Positions 11,512-23,082 of a stretch of DNA of 64,000 nt are shown here, piece after piece. The stretch covers positions 1 to 64,000 of the forward strand of contig JADNRZ010000053.1 in NCBI GenBank assembly GCA_015501605.1. Direction: 5' to 3'. The notes beneath the pieces were generated by a model. It was not told the DNA's origin. It searched no databases and was given only the letters and a program-made list of their open reading frames with translations. Position numbers and translations under genes: made by a program. Origin of the DNA: Panaeolus papilionaceus. Taxonomy: Eukaryota > Basidiomycota > Agaricomycetes > Agaricales. Within the stretch, counting starts at the first letter, position 1. Every line of letters starts with the position of its first letter.

Positions 11512-12168
11512 TTAAGCTGAAGAAAAATGAGGAAATATTCTTAACCAATTGATGTCCTTATATGCTCCGCATGGTACACTACGTAGAGCAATCAAAGGTA
11601 AAACGAAGAGAATTAGCCTAGCAATGATATATAGGCCGGATGAATAAAAAATGAAGAAAAAAGTCAAGATGCTCAAGATCTTTGCGATGGCCTTGGGAAG
11701 TGATCCGTGGATGCGTGGTCCGATTAGCCCTGAGACCATGAGGACCACAGCAGGAGCGACTAATGCCAAAGAACTCGATCTCCAAAGCCACATCTCTACG
11801 GGAGATGGGAAATGAGACGACCACGCGAGGAGGTGAGGGCCTCCAAAGATAATTGCTACCCACATAGCGAATTTCCGGCCAGCATCTTTCCCCTGAACCG
11901 TCCTCTGGCTACCAAGCACCTGTATTGCTAGTACCTGGAGGTTTGAAGCCGTGCTCCCCGCAGGTGAAGACCGTATGTGCTCTTCAAAGTCCATGTAGAT
12001 TGCCTGTGGAGTGTCGCCATAGGCGACGTATATCTTTGAAAATGGGGCAAAGAACGTATCGTAGAGCAGATAGACAGGGGCGAAAATAATAATGTCATCG
12101 ATATCGTTAGGAATGTAACGCCGGCATTTGCGTAGCATATATTTGAGTAATGTGAGCTTCGCTTCTGG
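11512..12168 (-). pseudogene. C-terminal part of a split multi-helix membrane protein gene
   Basis: The minus strand is open from 12168 to a stop at 11512 (218 residues). It ends in features of a large Agaricomycete membrane-protein family: IIFGGPHLLAWSSHFPS, a helix pair, then LYIIARLILFVLPLIALRS and PCGAYKDINWLRIFPH. The N-terminal half lies at 14647-13968. The two are separated by a 1.8-kb inverted-repeat insertion, and the flanking frames are in register across it. The segment between the TELE-type helix and PNDIDD lacks the WW-KP helix usual in the family, so the locus may also carry a deletion. Function of the family is unknown. Confidence 0.7.
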
Positions 12169-13967
12169 AAAAAAGCCGTGCGCGGCCGTGCATGACCGTG
12201 CAGTACCGTGCGTAACCGTGCTCCTACCGTGCTGAACCGTGCCGTCTCAAGTGACTGCCGTGCAGTGCTGTGTAGTCCCACTGGTCAGCTGTGCATAATT
12301 CCAAGGTATCTTACTCGGTCTCTTCAGTAATGAGGAATAAGGGATGTGAGTTGGATCGGAGAGGATATCTTCAGACGATTCAAAATCGCAGGCATGCTGC
12401 CACTTTCCAAGCTGAGACAATGGATATTGAGCTGATAATTTAAGTGTCAGTATCAAAAATCAAGCAGGAACCCTGGTCTTCCTTTGTCCCAGCCTATCAT
12501 GCCAAAGTGCATCACAAACGTTGTGAACTGCAACAATTGAGGTATGAGTGAGGGGAATATAATAGGTGGGGGCACACCCATTCCCTCACCGCCATCTAAA
12601 AATTCAGGCTTCCTGAACATTCTGCATGAGACGCACAGGGTAATAGTACTCCTTCAATTCTTGCAAGAGCACCACTCCTTGGAGCGAATAGTAGAGAAAA
12701 GGATCCAATTCGAGGCAATATTTTGCACCTAAATCACTTCTCAGTTCGTTTCCTATACCCGTTCTGGCTTTCAATCTTCCTAAAACATTGGAATTAGTGA
12801 ATTTTACTAATGGAGGACAATGATAATGACTTACTTGCGCTCCGACACTCGACGGCCTGGAAGGACATGTATCATATCACATGTATCACAGATAAAACAG
12901 TCCTAGACCTCAAGCAGTCACCAGAGTTATCACCCTCCGAGACATCGATAATCATAAACAAAACCGCACTATGGCCCATAATGTCTACCGTGTCGACCAT
13001 GCACTTCATTCGAAGGCCGTGCCAGACGTTCGAGTGGACGTGCATAACCGTGCCAAAGTTAGACGCTACCGTGCAGGGCCATGCAGAGCCATGCAGAGCC
13101 GTGCGTGGACGTGCATGACCGTGTATTGACCGTGCATAGCCGTGCGTGAACCGTGCGGTAGCCGTGCCAAGGATACGACAGCCGTGCATGAGCCGTGCAG
13201 AGACAGAGCTCTGACACATTGCAGCAAACCCATCTGACTATAAACCAATCATGAAGAAAATGTGGGGTGTTGCACACTGGAGTAGAGAATGAGCCATCAA
13301 ACAATGCACAAACGAGTTATCCAAGCATTCCAGAAGGCGAAATCCCCTGGAAAGACGTGTCTTCTCCCCAGCTAGATATTAAATATTAAATTTTGCTCAG
13401 CATGACGACGAATTTTGGGTAGTGGACTGCCGTGCAGGAGGTACGCAGGCCAAGACTGTGTCTATGAGATTCGGTTGAACTCTACCTGTGGGACCTCTTG
13501 GTTGACATAACATTGTGTGGGAGGTACGCAGGTCCGACGTATCTCGTCCAAACCCCCTGGCAAGAGGTAACATGGATTTGTGGGATTTACATCTGGTAGG
13601 GTAATTTTACGAGGGGTATATATAGTCTTTGGAACAATCGCTTGTGTCGTGATTCATATAATGGTACCACCCTTGTTTTGTGTTGGCATTACATTGTTAG
13701 GATTCGGACTGGCCTGGCGAGGACCACGTCACTGAACCATGTTTCACTATTAATACCTTTACAGGCATTGTTCCTGAATTTATAACTCTACACTGAACCA
13801 TCGCCAACGATACAACGACGAGGTATTCTTTATAATACCTAAATACCTCGGCAACTGATACATGTGCGATAGCCGTGCAGCCGTGCATGACCGTGCATGA
13901 CCGTGAATTTTACCTTTTTGCACGGTAGAGACTGCACGGCTGGGCACGGTCACTGCACGGCTTTTTT
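12169..13967. mobile_element. CCGTGC-rich inverted-repeat element inserted in a gene
   Basis: The ends are a perfect 13-bp inverted repeat, AAAAAAGCCGTGC at 12169 and its complement ending at 13967. Dozens of ACCGTGC/GCCGTGCA motifs follow in three blocks (12169-12245, 13010-13210, 13868-13967), spaced about 11 bp. The dense terminal and internal copies of one short motif resemble transposase-binding arrays. The element has no convincing transposase. A 69-codon frame at 12456-12247 has a gene-like composition but is not recognised. No clean target duplication is seen; CTTCTGG and CTTTTGC flank it and may be a decayed one. An alternative is that the whole block is a large intron. Confidence 0.6.
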
Positions 13968-14647
13968 CTTTTGCCCATACGCGAAGATCGCGCTTTCCAG
14001 CTCGAGGACCTCCATATGGATTATTAGTCTGGTGAGGTATTGGATACAGAACCAGAGTATATGGATGAGGACGATGATTTTTGTTACTGCGTCGGCTTTG
14101 CTGCGATCTTTGATCTCGTCTTCGCTGATAATCTCCGCTGTCGGCCATTGTAGCTTTTCGGATGCGTGCAGGTATTTTAAGGTGGTGTAGTCTAGCGTCC
14201 TTTCGGTCCCCGATTCGTCGTAATATGAAAACCCCCCCATTATCAGAAAAAACGCGTGTCTTAAAGTCCACCCCTTATCTGTAATTATATAAGTGGGTGA
14301 TGGCGTAAATGGGTGAGTGTCAGTTGAAATAGCTCTATGTACGTACCTTCGTGCATGATGCACAAGCTATGAGCGAGAAGGCGTTGCTGTAATGCCCAAT
14401 ATACGACGAGCTCTGGCGTCAAGATCATAGCCATCGCGAGCCCCATCCGCCGCGCTAAAACGACGGTTCCAGTTTCGTTGAATGAGACATTGGGATGAAT
14501 AGCGACATATGTACATGCAAAAAGAGTAGTAGCGCAGCCCCAGATAATGCTGAAGAGGGAGCGTCTGGGATCATCGTTGCAGCTGTTGCCACAATCCATG
14601 GTATCACAAAAGTGGGCTGGTTTAGAAAAATACGTTACTGATTCCAT
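13968..14647 (-). pseudogene. N-terminal part of the split multi-helix membrane protein gene
   Basis: Two exons, 14647-14347 and 14278-13968, join across a GT-AG intron in phase 1. Exon 1 has the family opening DDPRRSLFSIIWGCATTLFA, CTYVAIHPNV and a second helix with PELVVYWAL. Exon 2 has the characteristic WTLRHAFFLIMGGF, then DEIKDRSKADAVTKIIVL and a helix ending ESAIFAYGQK, where the reading runs into the insertion at 13967. It is probably a loss-of-function allele, unless the 1.8 kb is removed by splicing. Confidence 0.72.
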
Positions 14648-15343
14648 GTTATAAAAGCAGGCTGCCTCACCTGTTACACGTGTACGAAAATTGAGTTGTC
14701 TTTATACACTTGAGCTTGAAGGACCACTGCATTGCACTGCACCTTCACTGCAGTCTATTTTAATCTACGCTTCGTCGAATACACCTAAACTTAAGGAGAA
14801 GAGTAACAAGTCCCGGGACTGTGGAAATACGTACTGTTCAAATCAACTCAAGGGTTGAGTTCGCGCATAACCCTAAGCCGGGATAAGCGCCATCAAGATA
14901 TGCGCGCGCTTGCGATTAGGCATGCTTCTCTCACTTGATTGAGGATCGTTGGATAGCATTTGACAACTGATAATTGTGACGAGTTATTATGTTACCTGTA
15001 CTACTCGCACTCGCACTTTCTCCTGGTACACCCCTGTTGCGACCAGCATGGTTTACCTCATGAAAAGGCTCCATAACAGTACCAAAAAGGACGATTCAGA
15101 ACTCTTCATAGGTAACTTACCCAAGCGCCAAGAATCCGATAAACGCTTCCTTAATTCCACGCACCACTTGGTTTGCGATGCGAAGTTGGTAGGAATTCGA
15201 ATCTAATAATGTATCTTCGGTTTGTCTGTCATTATCCCTTCCACATCGTCATGCATCCCCTTCTTCTCTGGACTATTCATATTCCTATGACGTCTATCAT
15301 ACACGTGTATATCCTCTTCCAACTTAGTTGTGTAATTTTGATG
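14648..15343. other. Intergenic, no gene seen
   Basis: Presumed promoter of the minus-strand gene starting at 14647 and 3' flank of the gene ending at 15344. A short plus-strand frame at 14976-15206 has no support. Confidence 0.45.
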
Positions 15344-16655
15344 TCATGCAGGTTGATACGCTTGATCCGCCACACCATTTCTTCCCTCCGACTCCGAGTC
15401 CGTTCTCCTGCGTTTGCCTCCTTCCGGATGAAACTGAGGGGCGCTGTTGCTAGGAGCCGAGGTACTCGATTTTTCGGAGAGGTTGAGGTCGTGATCGAAT
15501 GTGATGTCGCCGAGTTCGGCCCCAGGAGGAGGTTGTGCCTTTCGTGCTCTTGAGAGGCAGACGCGGAGGATGATGAGCGTTGGAGTTGCAACCTACATAT
15601 ATGCAACATAGGGGTTAATTGATCGCGTTTACAAATGAAAAGGTGAAACGGAACGCAAGCCGAGCTTGCTGCTTACCTGTACTTGCACATATATAGGAAG
15701 CACAATCCTCGCCCCCGGATGTCCACGCATAAAAAGAGCTAACAGCACACCCGAAACAACTGCATACGGCGTCGAACTCTCGATAATCATCCTTGCGATA
15801 TCCGTGTACAGCCTACTATGTTTTTTCCCGAGAAGGCGGCGCGTGGAGCGGGCGATGATGAAGAGCCGGATGGAGATGAGGAGGGTGAGGGAGATGTTGA
15901 GGGAGAGAGAGAGGGAAAAGTATGGGATTGTGAGTTCGAGAGTGTGGGTGGTGAACCAGGTGCTGCCGGTGGTGATTTGGAGGACGAAGCAGGTGCCGAG
16001 GACTGGATTAATATTAATTTGAGAGATGGGTTAGTTGGTGCAGGGTGAGACGAGTGGTGAAGTGAGGGGTATAACGTACTTGTTGTGCAGAGGAGCATGA
16101 GGATGGGTATGACGATGATGTACCAGGATTTGTAGAATCTGTAGACGCGATATATCTGCATTTTGCCGTTTAACCACCAATTCCCCTGTTTCATTTGATG
16201 GGAAGATGCAATATTACGCACCAATATAGCATCAACCAGAACACCATTCAAATATGACATACAATCAGGAAACGTTATGGGTTGGGGAGTGTCCATATGC
16301 GAGAGCACGTTGCCGACGACGTTGGTTGTGCCTCCGGTGAAGAGAATGAGGATGCAGATGATCCATGCGATGTTGTGTTGCCGGAAGCGGTGCGAGGCGA
16401 GGTGGGGTTCGAGTTTGGAAGTGGTGATGAGGTAGTAGATTGTCGTGGCGCAGATGGGGATAGTTATGCCTGGATTTCAGTGGTGGGTTAGTATGAGCTT
16501 AAGGCGTGGATAAGGGACGAAAGGTGGAAAAATAAAATAGACTACAGTTAGTGCGTACCGTAGAAAATGAACCCTACGACGACGCCTACGAACTCTGTGA
16601 TTTCGGATATGGGCGATGTAGGGTATTGCGGGAACTTGAAAGGGATATCGAGCAT
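15344..16655 (-). CDS. Seven-helix membrane protein, duplicate copy A
   Basis: Exons 16655-16559, 16469-16222, 16155-16080, 16002-15677 and 15592-15344 splice with matching phases (1, 0, 1, 0) to about 331 residues. The N-terminus is MLDIPFKFPQYPTSP, followed by helices. Family landmarks are VLVDAIL, IYRVYRFYKSW, RLYTDIARMIIESSTPYAVV and IVLPIYVQVQ spliced to VATPTLIILRV. The tail is hydrophilic, ends with a Ser-rich and Arg-rich segment and is 12 residues longer than copy B, because the copies diverge just upstream of the stop. It belongs to the same broad family as the gene at 6159. Both copies appear intact. Confidence 0.85.
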
Positions 16656-17130
16656 GTCGGAAACTTGTTGATACAATTAATGGGTGGAGTTTCTTCGAGA
16701 GGCCATGAAGACCAACGATGACCTTATAAGAGGTACGAGATGGCCTCGGGCATCGGAGAGCGCGCGCGTTGAAGTGGTAGTCTGTCAAAGACGCACCAGA
16801 TGCTCCTTTCCATGAGAGCTATTGACCAAGCCGATGCATAAGGGATACTACTATTCATGTCAGATTCATGTCAGACCGCCGAGACTAATACGCTGCAAAA
16901 CGTGGATGAGCGCAACATGGACCCTCGTCGTCGATACGGCCGAAATCAATGCGCCAGATGGTGAATGTATTGGACGATTTACAGCCCCTGATGGCTAGAA
17001 ATAGATATCAATACGCTATCAGACGTGTATTTTTGGTACAGAGAGCGAACAGCCCGAGGCAACATACCATCTTCATTCTGTTGATAGGGCTACACGGTGC
17101 GTGTTCCCAGCAGAGTCAAGAACCGCATGG
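15388..17130. repeat. Segmental duplication, copy A (1.74 kb)
   Basis: Near-identical to 21342-23082 in the same orientation, starting at CCGACTCCGAG and ending at AACCGCATGG in both. It includes almost the whole membrane-protein gene plus about 470 bp upstream of its start, so the promoter was copied too. The intergenic sequences outside these limits do not match. Copies are about 5.95 kb apart. Confidence 0.9.
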
Positions 17131-17406
17131 TGTGAGAGATGACCTCGATTATAATTACTCTGGGAAGGGGTCTGTGGTTGTGGAAACCCCATCGATCCTC
17201 GAGTTATGAAGCAGAATTCATGGATCTACTCCAGATAACAGATAATTCTCATGGTAAGTTTCTGAGAAGAGGATATTCTTTCTATCATTGGGGACGAAGA
17301 GGATGTTTTGGGAGTTGTTGTCTTTTGAGGAGATATAAAACGTTCAAGTAACATCCAATTATCTAGCAAGCAAAGCCATACTGGTCCACGTCCCACTAAT
17401 CTTACG

Positions 17407-17615
17407 ATGAAGGCTATTTCTTCTCTCTGCTTTGTCCTCGTTGCCGTTGTCTCTTCGCTTGCTGCTCCTGTATTGGATGCCAATATTCATGTACGAGCTA
17501 ATATCGGAGAAGGTAAGAATGTCACTCTCCTTTGCAGTGCACATGATTGATGTTATGATCGACCTTTGCAGCTTCCGATATTGTCATTTCTCCTTTGGCA
17601 GATGCAGGCTTGTAA
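17407..17615 (+). CDS. Predicted small secreted peptide (49 residues)
   Basis: Two exons, 17407-17512 and 17572-17615, join by a GT-AG intron of 59 nt in phase 1. The product opens with a classical signal peptide (Lys2, hydrophobic core LCFVLVAVVSSLAA, likely cleavage after Ala-Ala). The mature part of about 29 residues has HVRANIGE spliced to ASDIVISPLADAGL. It contains no cysteine after the signal and no CAAX box, so it is not a standard mating pheromone precursor. A TATA-like GAGATATAAAACG lies about 75 bp upstream. Small size and lack of a homolog I can name keep confidence moderate. Confidence 0.55.
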
Positions 17616-18200
17616 GAGGCACAATACTAACACGCACAAAAAAAAATATTATGTATGGCATTTAGCACCGTTGTCTATCCCGAAAAATCGCTGATTTTTC
17701 CAGGTTTATATTAGAAGTCTTGAACTTTTGACCTGGGCTTTGAATTCTCTGTCTAGGGGTTATATCGTAAATGTTAGCGATACATATCACTGTTGACTTC
17801 CCAGTTCTCAGAAGGTAAACACGATGTGTCTGAACTACTAATCGCCCACCTGGATGGTTGAAAGCTCTGGCCGAACTTGAGCGCCTAATTGCTGCCCCCC
17901 TGAACTGTTGCCATATGTCTTGAATATTTAAGTCGATATAAAATATAAAATAACCATTGGCGCTACGCAGTCCTAGTAGGATATATATTTGAATATCTTT
18001 ACGTTAATATTGGACCGTTTTCTTGTAGATGTGCGCCAAAATGGTTGAATGATCAAAGCAACACCCAGTGGGGTTGGATGCCTAACATAAACATCAAAAC
18101 GGGTCGCAGTCTACCGAGTAGCACTCCCAGACAGGCATAGTGCACTGATAGGCGAGTAGCAGACTGACAGGGTCTAGTAGCATCCGTTTTTAGGAAAATA
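17616..18200. other. Intergenic, no gene seen
   Basis: AT-rich stretch with no open frame of note, lying between the small peptide gene and the TA-flanked element. Confidence 0.45.
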
Positions 18201-18903
18201 CAGTCGACTCTGTCATAACGGATAGGTCTCGAGAGTCACCAAAATCTATCGGTTATGGGAGTTATCGGATAGGACAGACTACACAAAAAAAAAACCCCAA
18301 AAATCGTAAAAAATGTATTCAATCATTGGGAACATAGTAGACTAATTAGGATGCTTGAGGTTTAAAAAATCTGTCGACTTCGTGGATTTCATGTTTTGAT
18401 CCCGGTGAAGATGAAATTTCCAGCTAAATTTGTCAAAGGATGCTTCAGTTTTCCTCGAAATTTCACCATTATGCATTAATGTAAATTTCTTGATAATAGA
18501 AACAGCGTCCAAGTCTTCTTTCATCGAGGGAAGTGGTTCTCGTTCAACAGGATCTTGCTAATCCATCTTGCTGCCTCACGTGCAGCAAATGCAGCCCAGG
18601 TTAGAGAAGTGCAGAAAATCTTAGAATATTGATTTATTGACTACCCAAAACAGTCTAGTAAGTGGTGGCGCATCGTCACGAAGGTCTACAGGTGGTCTAC
18701 AAGGGTCTCGGAGACCCTATATAAGTCTACAACCCCCCTCAAACCTATCGGATTTTTGGCCAACTACCTATGGGTTATCGGGTATCACAGAGTTATCGGT
18801 TATGGGGCCGATTTGCCTGGTACTCAAGTCGAGAGTCAGCCAAAGCTATCGGTTATGGGAGGTTATCGGTTATCATAGCTATCGGTTAAAACAGAGTCGA
18901 CTG
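18201..18903. mobile_element. TA-flanked inverted-repeat element (Tc1/mariner or pogo type, non-autonomous)
   Basis: The ends are CAGTCGACTCTGT and its complement, flanked on both sides by TA (18199-18200 and 18904-18905), the usual duplication for this superfamily. Subterminal copies of CTATCGGTTATGGG occur at both ends. A 60-codon minus-strand frame (18524-18342) may be a transposase remnant but is not diagnostic. The element is 703 bp. Confidence 0.78.
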
Positions 18904-19164
18904 TACTCAAATTTTTTTGGTCCACCCACCCCTACCAGCAGCGAGCCAATAATTGCGATTAAGCGTGTTTTATTAAGTGCTGAGAGTCATAACATTCAAC
19001 AACACTCCTTAACATCCGATTTCTCGTTGGATGGCTAAGTGGGTAACATTTGGGGCCACCAATATCTACGATGGTTTATTATTTTACTCGTACTTCATCA
19101 TGGCCACACAGTGCCCTCTATCTCCGGGCATGCCATAGCTACATGTACATCCATAAGCATTTGA

Positions 19165-20766
19165 CTACTTAAGCGACTTCCTGTCTCCATGTCTTACCGT
19201 CCTAACCAAGCGGCGAAGGAGGCCCTTCAGAATCAGGGTGCGAGAGGGTTGCAGTTGACCTACACTCGGACGAGAGTCTTGAGGAGATAAACGGGTAGAA
19301 TGCGACGGGGCAACTGCTGGTATTGTGTTATGGCCGCTGTGAGTGGTTTGGATCAATCGAAGGGGTTCCAAACGTGTTGAGCGGTGTATGACTTCGGTAT
19401 CTTTGCGTTTTGACTCGGACTGGGCCTCTTCTCTGCTGGTAACTGGGGCTAATACCTCGACTGGCGGCTCAGTAGAGCTGGTCTGCCCTGAATCTCTGGT
19501 AGTAGCGGGCAGTCCACTGACAGTAGTTGTGAACACCAGCGGGGGTACCGTGGACATCGCGTCCTTTATGGCTTCGATAGATTCCTGAAGTTTCTCATGG
19601 GCGTCCTCTAATCCGGGAGGAGGCTCCGTGATCTGCGCGAACTGCCCAACAAATTTGGTCAATACCCTCTGATTGTCCCGGTATGCTTCTTCCAGAACGG
19701 ATCTGAGCTCGAGGTTAGTTTGGGCATCGGGCTTTGTCAAATCCAACTCGAGTACTCTTTTCTGTTGCAGCACATTTTCAATTCGTTCATGCAGGTCCTG
19801 ATAGAGGTGCTGGAATGCTGCGGATACAGTGGGCGGAAGTTGATAATGGATTGCCCAAGTAAAACCGTCCATGATTTCAAGTGCTGAGGTCCGGGTGTTC
19901 ATGAATTGTGTAATGATACCATCATCGTCCATGAATTCCTGGAAAGACCACAAGCGTTCATAAGTCAAACGCCAAGAGCCTACAGCTGGAGAACATAACG
20001 TGCCTTTAAGATTTCGTTTTGTAGTTGTGCGAAATTCGAGTGCGCACGACGTACAGACCTCGCATTGTGCAAGGTATCCCACATGGTGGTTACGAAGATG
20101 ATTGAGCCAAGGTCTCTCGTGGGTTTCAGAAAGTCCCTGAGCATCTCAATCGTCCTTCGTTTCGTTCCACCCAGTCGTATTTGAGTGATTGGAGTCAAAA
20201 ATAAAATCCTGTCAACGCTATAACGCAATGGTCATTCATGTCGAATAATAAATGACTGATACAACGACTGAAAAATGCCTTACTTACCGTCTGCCATCCA
20301 GTAGCTCACGAATCATGTCCATAATCTCAATTTCTGATATCGTTGTGTCAGAGAACCCAGGCGTATCGATCATATAAACCTCGGCAGATTTATAATGTTC
20401 CCGACGAAGAACATTGCCCACCCGGTAGACTACTACGTGCTGAGTGTAACCACCAAGCTGGTCGCTTGATATCGAAAGCTCCTTTGGTTTTCCTGCCAAA
20501 GACTCTATGAACTTAGATGTGCCCGAGGTTAAGGTATATTCTGCGAAGAGGGCTCCACAATAGTTACTTACACTGCTTTTTCCGGCGCCTGTAGGTCCTA
20601 GGATTCTTAACGGTCGTGCCAGGGTATGTCAATTGTTAGCCCAAACGTCGAATAATTGAAGTGGAAATGCATACAGGTACACGTAAGACGATCTCGGCAG
20701 AATGCTTGTTAGGTGAATGGAAACTTCGCCGGAAACTGTCAAGTGCTTGAAGCTAGAAGTGTCCAT
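19165..20766 (-). CDS. G-domain protein, AIG1/MMR_HSR1-like GTPase
   Basis: Five exons, 20766-20681, 20605-20572, 20511-20288, 20217-20004 and 19938-19165, give 443 residues. The P-loop GPTGAGKSS is split from FIESLAG by an intron. The G3 motif DTPGF follows at about residue 80, and the G4-like TTMWD at about residue 160. This arrangement is typical of the AIG1-like GTP-binding proteins expanded in mushrooms. After the G domain comes a helical, coiled-coil-like segment (residues about 220-320) and a low-complexity tail with Ser/Thr/Pro, ending in basic residues. The fourth intron appears to use a GC donor (19939-20003). Cellular role is unknown; the helical tail suggests self-association. Confidence 0.82.
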
Positions 20767-21333
20767 GATAAGGGTGTAAACGCTGGGTAGGACTTTACGT
20801 TATCGAGAGCAGTAAGTAAGTATGCGGATGATGAGACGATGACCGTCACAGTTCAAGCTTCCAAAGTCTACTGTCTCTCCTCTTCGATTTTGCCCCCCCA
20901 AATAGCACTTGCTCTCACGCATCGTATACATCACAGCCTCCAGCTGCATCGCCATTGCACGACCCACCGGCATAATCTTGCAGTCAGGTCTAGATGGTCG
21001 GGCTCTTGCTCCCAGATATTGCGACTCAAAACCTCGTCCTACTTTTTACATGCAATGCTGACAAGGCTGATCACCTATCTTTAATTCTTTCGACTGACGC
21101 TTCTGACAGCACTCCTCTTATCCACAAATCGTTCGAATTTGTCTTTAAGAGCACCATATGGGCAGATATGAATAATATACAATGCAATGAATACTTGTTT
21201 TCGATATGCTAGTACGATAGATATAACTGTGAGAGATGCGTCCATGTTATCAGCGTGGCTCCGCGCTCATCCTCCCGTTCTCTGTCCCATTTTAAGTTAA
21301 CTCACATCATACCCTCTCTTTCACTACATCATT
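20767..21333. other. Intergenic, no gene seen
   Basis: Presumed promoter of the GTPase gene (minus strand) and 3' flank of membrane-protein copy B. Two overlapping plus-strand frames here have no support. Confidence 0.45.
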
Positions 21334-22608
21334 TTATATTCCCGACTCCGAGTCCGTTCTCCCGCCTTTGTCTCCTGTCGGATGGCATTGGGGTACATCG
21401 TTGCTAGTAGCGGAACTGCTTGATTTTTCGGACATGTTGAGGTCGTGATCGAATATTATATCGCCCAGTTCGGGTTCCGGAGGAGGGTGTGAGGATCGTG
21501 CTCTTGAGAGACAGACGCGGAGGATGATGAGGGTTGGGGTTGCAACCTATGTATATGTGTGCGTCAGCAGAGTTTCGGTGAATCGGTTGAAAACGAGATG
21601 AAAGGATGAAAAGAGATGAAAGCGTCCGAACACTCACCTGTACCTGCACATATATAGGAAGCACAATCCTCGCCCCCGGATGTCCACGCACAAAAAGGGC
21701 CAACAGAACACCCGAAACGACAGCATACGGCGTCGAACTCTCGATAATCATCCTTGCGATATCCGTGTACAGCCTACTATGTTTTTTCCCGAGAAGGCGG
21801 CGCGTGGAGCGGGCGATGATGAAGAGCCGGATGGAGATGAGGAGGGTGAGGGAGATGTTGAGGGAGAGAGAAAGGGAAAAGTATGGGATTGTGAGTTCGA
21901 GAGTGTGGGTGGTGAACCACGTGCTGCCGTTGGTGATTTGGAGGACGAAGCAGGCTCCGAGAACTGGGTTGATTTGGGGGTTGGTTAGTGGTGTAGGGTG
22001 AGACGGGTGGTGAAGTGAGGAATATAACGTACTTGTTGTGCAGAGGAGCATGTGGATGGGTATGACGATGATATACCAGGATTTGTAGAATCTGTAGACG
22101 CGATATATCTGTGTTTTCGCCGTTTAACCACCAATTCCCCTGTTTCATTTGATGGAAGATGGAATATTACGCACCAATATGGCATCAACCAGAACACCAT
22201 TCAAATATGACATCCAATCAGGAAACGTTATGGGTTGGGGAGTGTCCATATGCGAGAGCACGTTGCCGACGACGTTGGTTGTGCCTCCGGTGAAGAGAAT
22301 GAGGATGCAAATGATCCATGCAATGTTGTGTTGCCGGAAGCGGTGCGAGGCAAGGTGGGGTTCGAGTTTGGAAGTGGTGATGAGGTAGTAGATTGTCGTG
22401 GCGCAGATGGGGATAGTTATGCCTGGATTTCAGTGGTGGGTTAGTATGAGCTTAAGGCGTGGATAAGGAACGAAAGGTGGAAAAATAAAATAGACTACAG
22501 TTAGTGCGTACCGTAGAAAATGAACCCTACGACGACGCCTACGAACTCTGTGATTTCGGATATGGGCGAGGTTGGGTATTGAGGGAATTTGAAAGGAATA
22601 TCGAGCAT
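21334..22608 (-). CDS. Seven-helix membrane protein, duplicate copy B
   Basis: Exons 22608-22512, 22422-22175, 22108-22033, 21963-21638 and 21546-21334 have the same sizes and phases as copy A, except the last exon (213 against 249 nt). The product is about 319 residues. Helices and family motifs match copy A (VLVDAIL, IYRVYRFYKSW, RMIIESSTPYAVV). The last exon reads a Ser-rich tail ending RTDSESGI. Differences from copy A are mostly single substitutions and neither copy has a stop. Copy B is likely functional. Confidence 0.85.
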
Positions 22609-23082
22609 GTCGGAAACCTGTTGATACAATTAATGGGTGGAAGTTTCTTCGAGAGGCCATGAAGACCAACGATGACCTTATAAGAGCTACGAGACGGCAT
22701 CGGGCATCGGAGAGCGCGCGCTGAAGTGGTAGTCTGCCAAAGACGCACCAGATGCTCCTTTCCATTAGAGCTATTGACCAAGTCGATGCATAGGGGATAC
22801 TACTATTCATGTCAGATTCAAGTCAGACCGCCGAGACTAATACGCTGCAAAACGTGGATGAGCGCAACATGGACCCTCGTGGTCGATACGGCGGAAATCA
22901 ATGCGCCGGATGGTGAATGTATTGGACGATTTACAGACCCTGATGGCTAGAAATAGATATCAATACACCATCAGGTGTGTATTTTTGGTACAGAGAGCGA
23001 ACAGCCCGAGGCAACATACCATCTTCATTCTGTTGATAGGGCTACACGATGCGTGTTCCCAGCAGAGTCAAGAACCGCATGG
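21342..23082. repeat. Segmental duplication, copy B (1.74 kb)
   Basis: Direct repeat of 15388-17130. Matching sequence stops at AACCGCATGG. Downstream the two copies are unrelated (TGTGAGAG in A, GGGCAACA in B). Confidence 0.9.

Noticed and set aside
15818..16048. Acidic plus-strand frame (and its twin at 21680-21988)
   Set aside because: Antisense of exon 4 of the duplicated membrane-protein genes.
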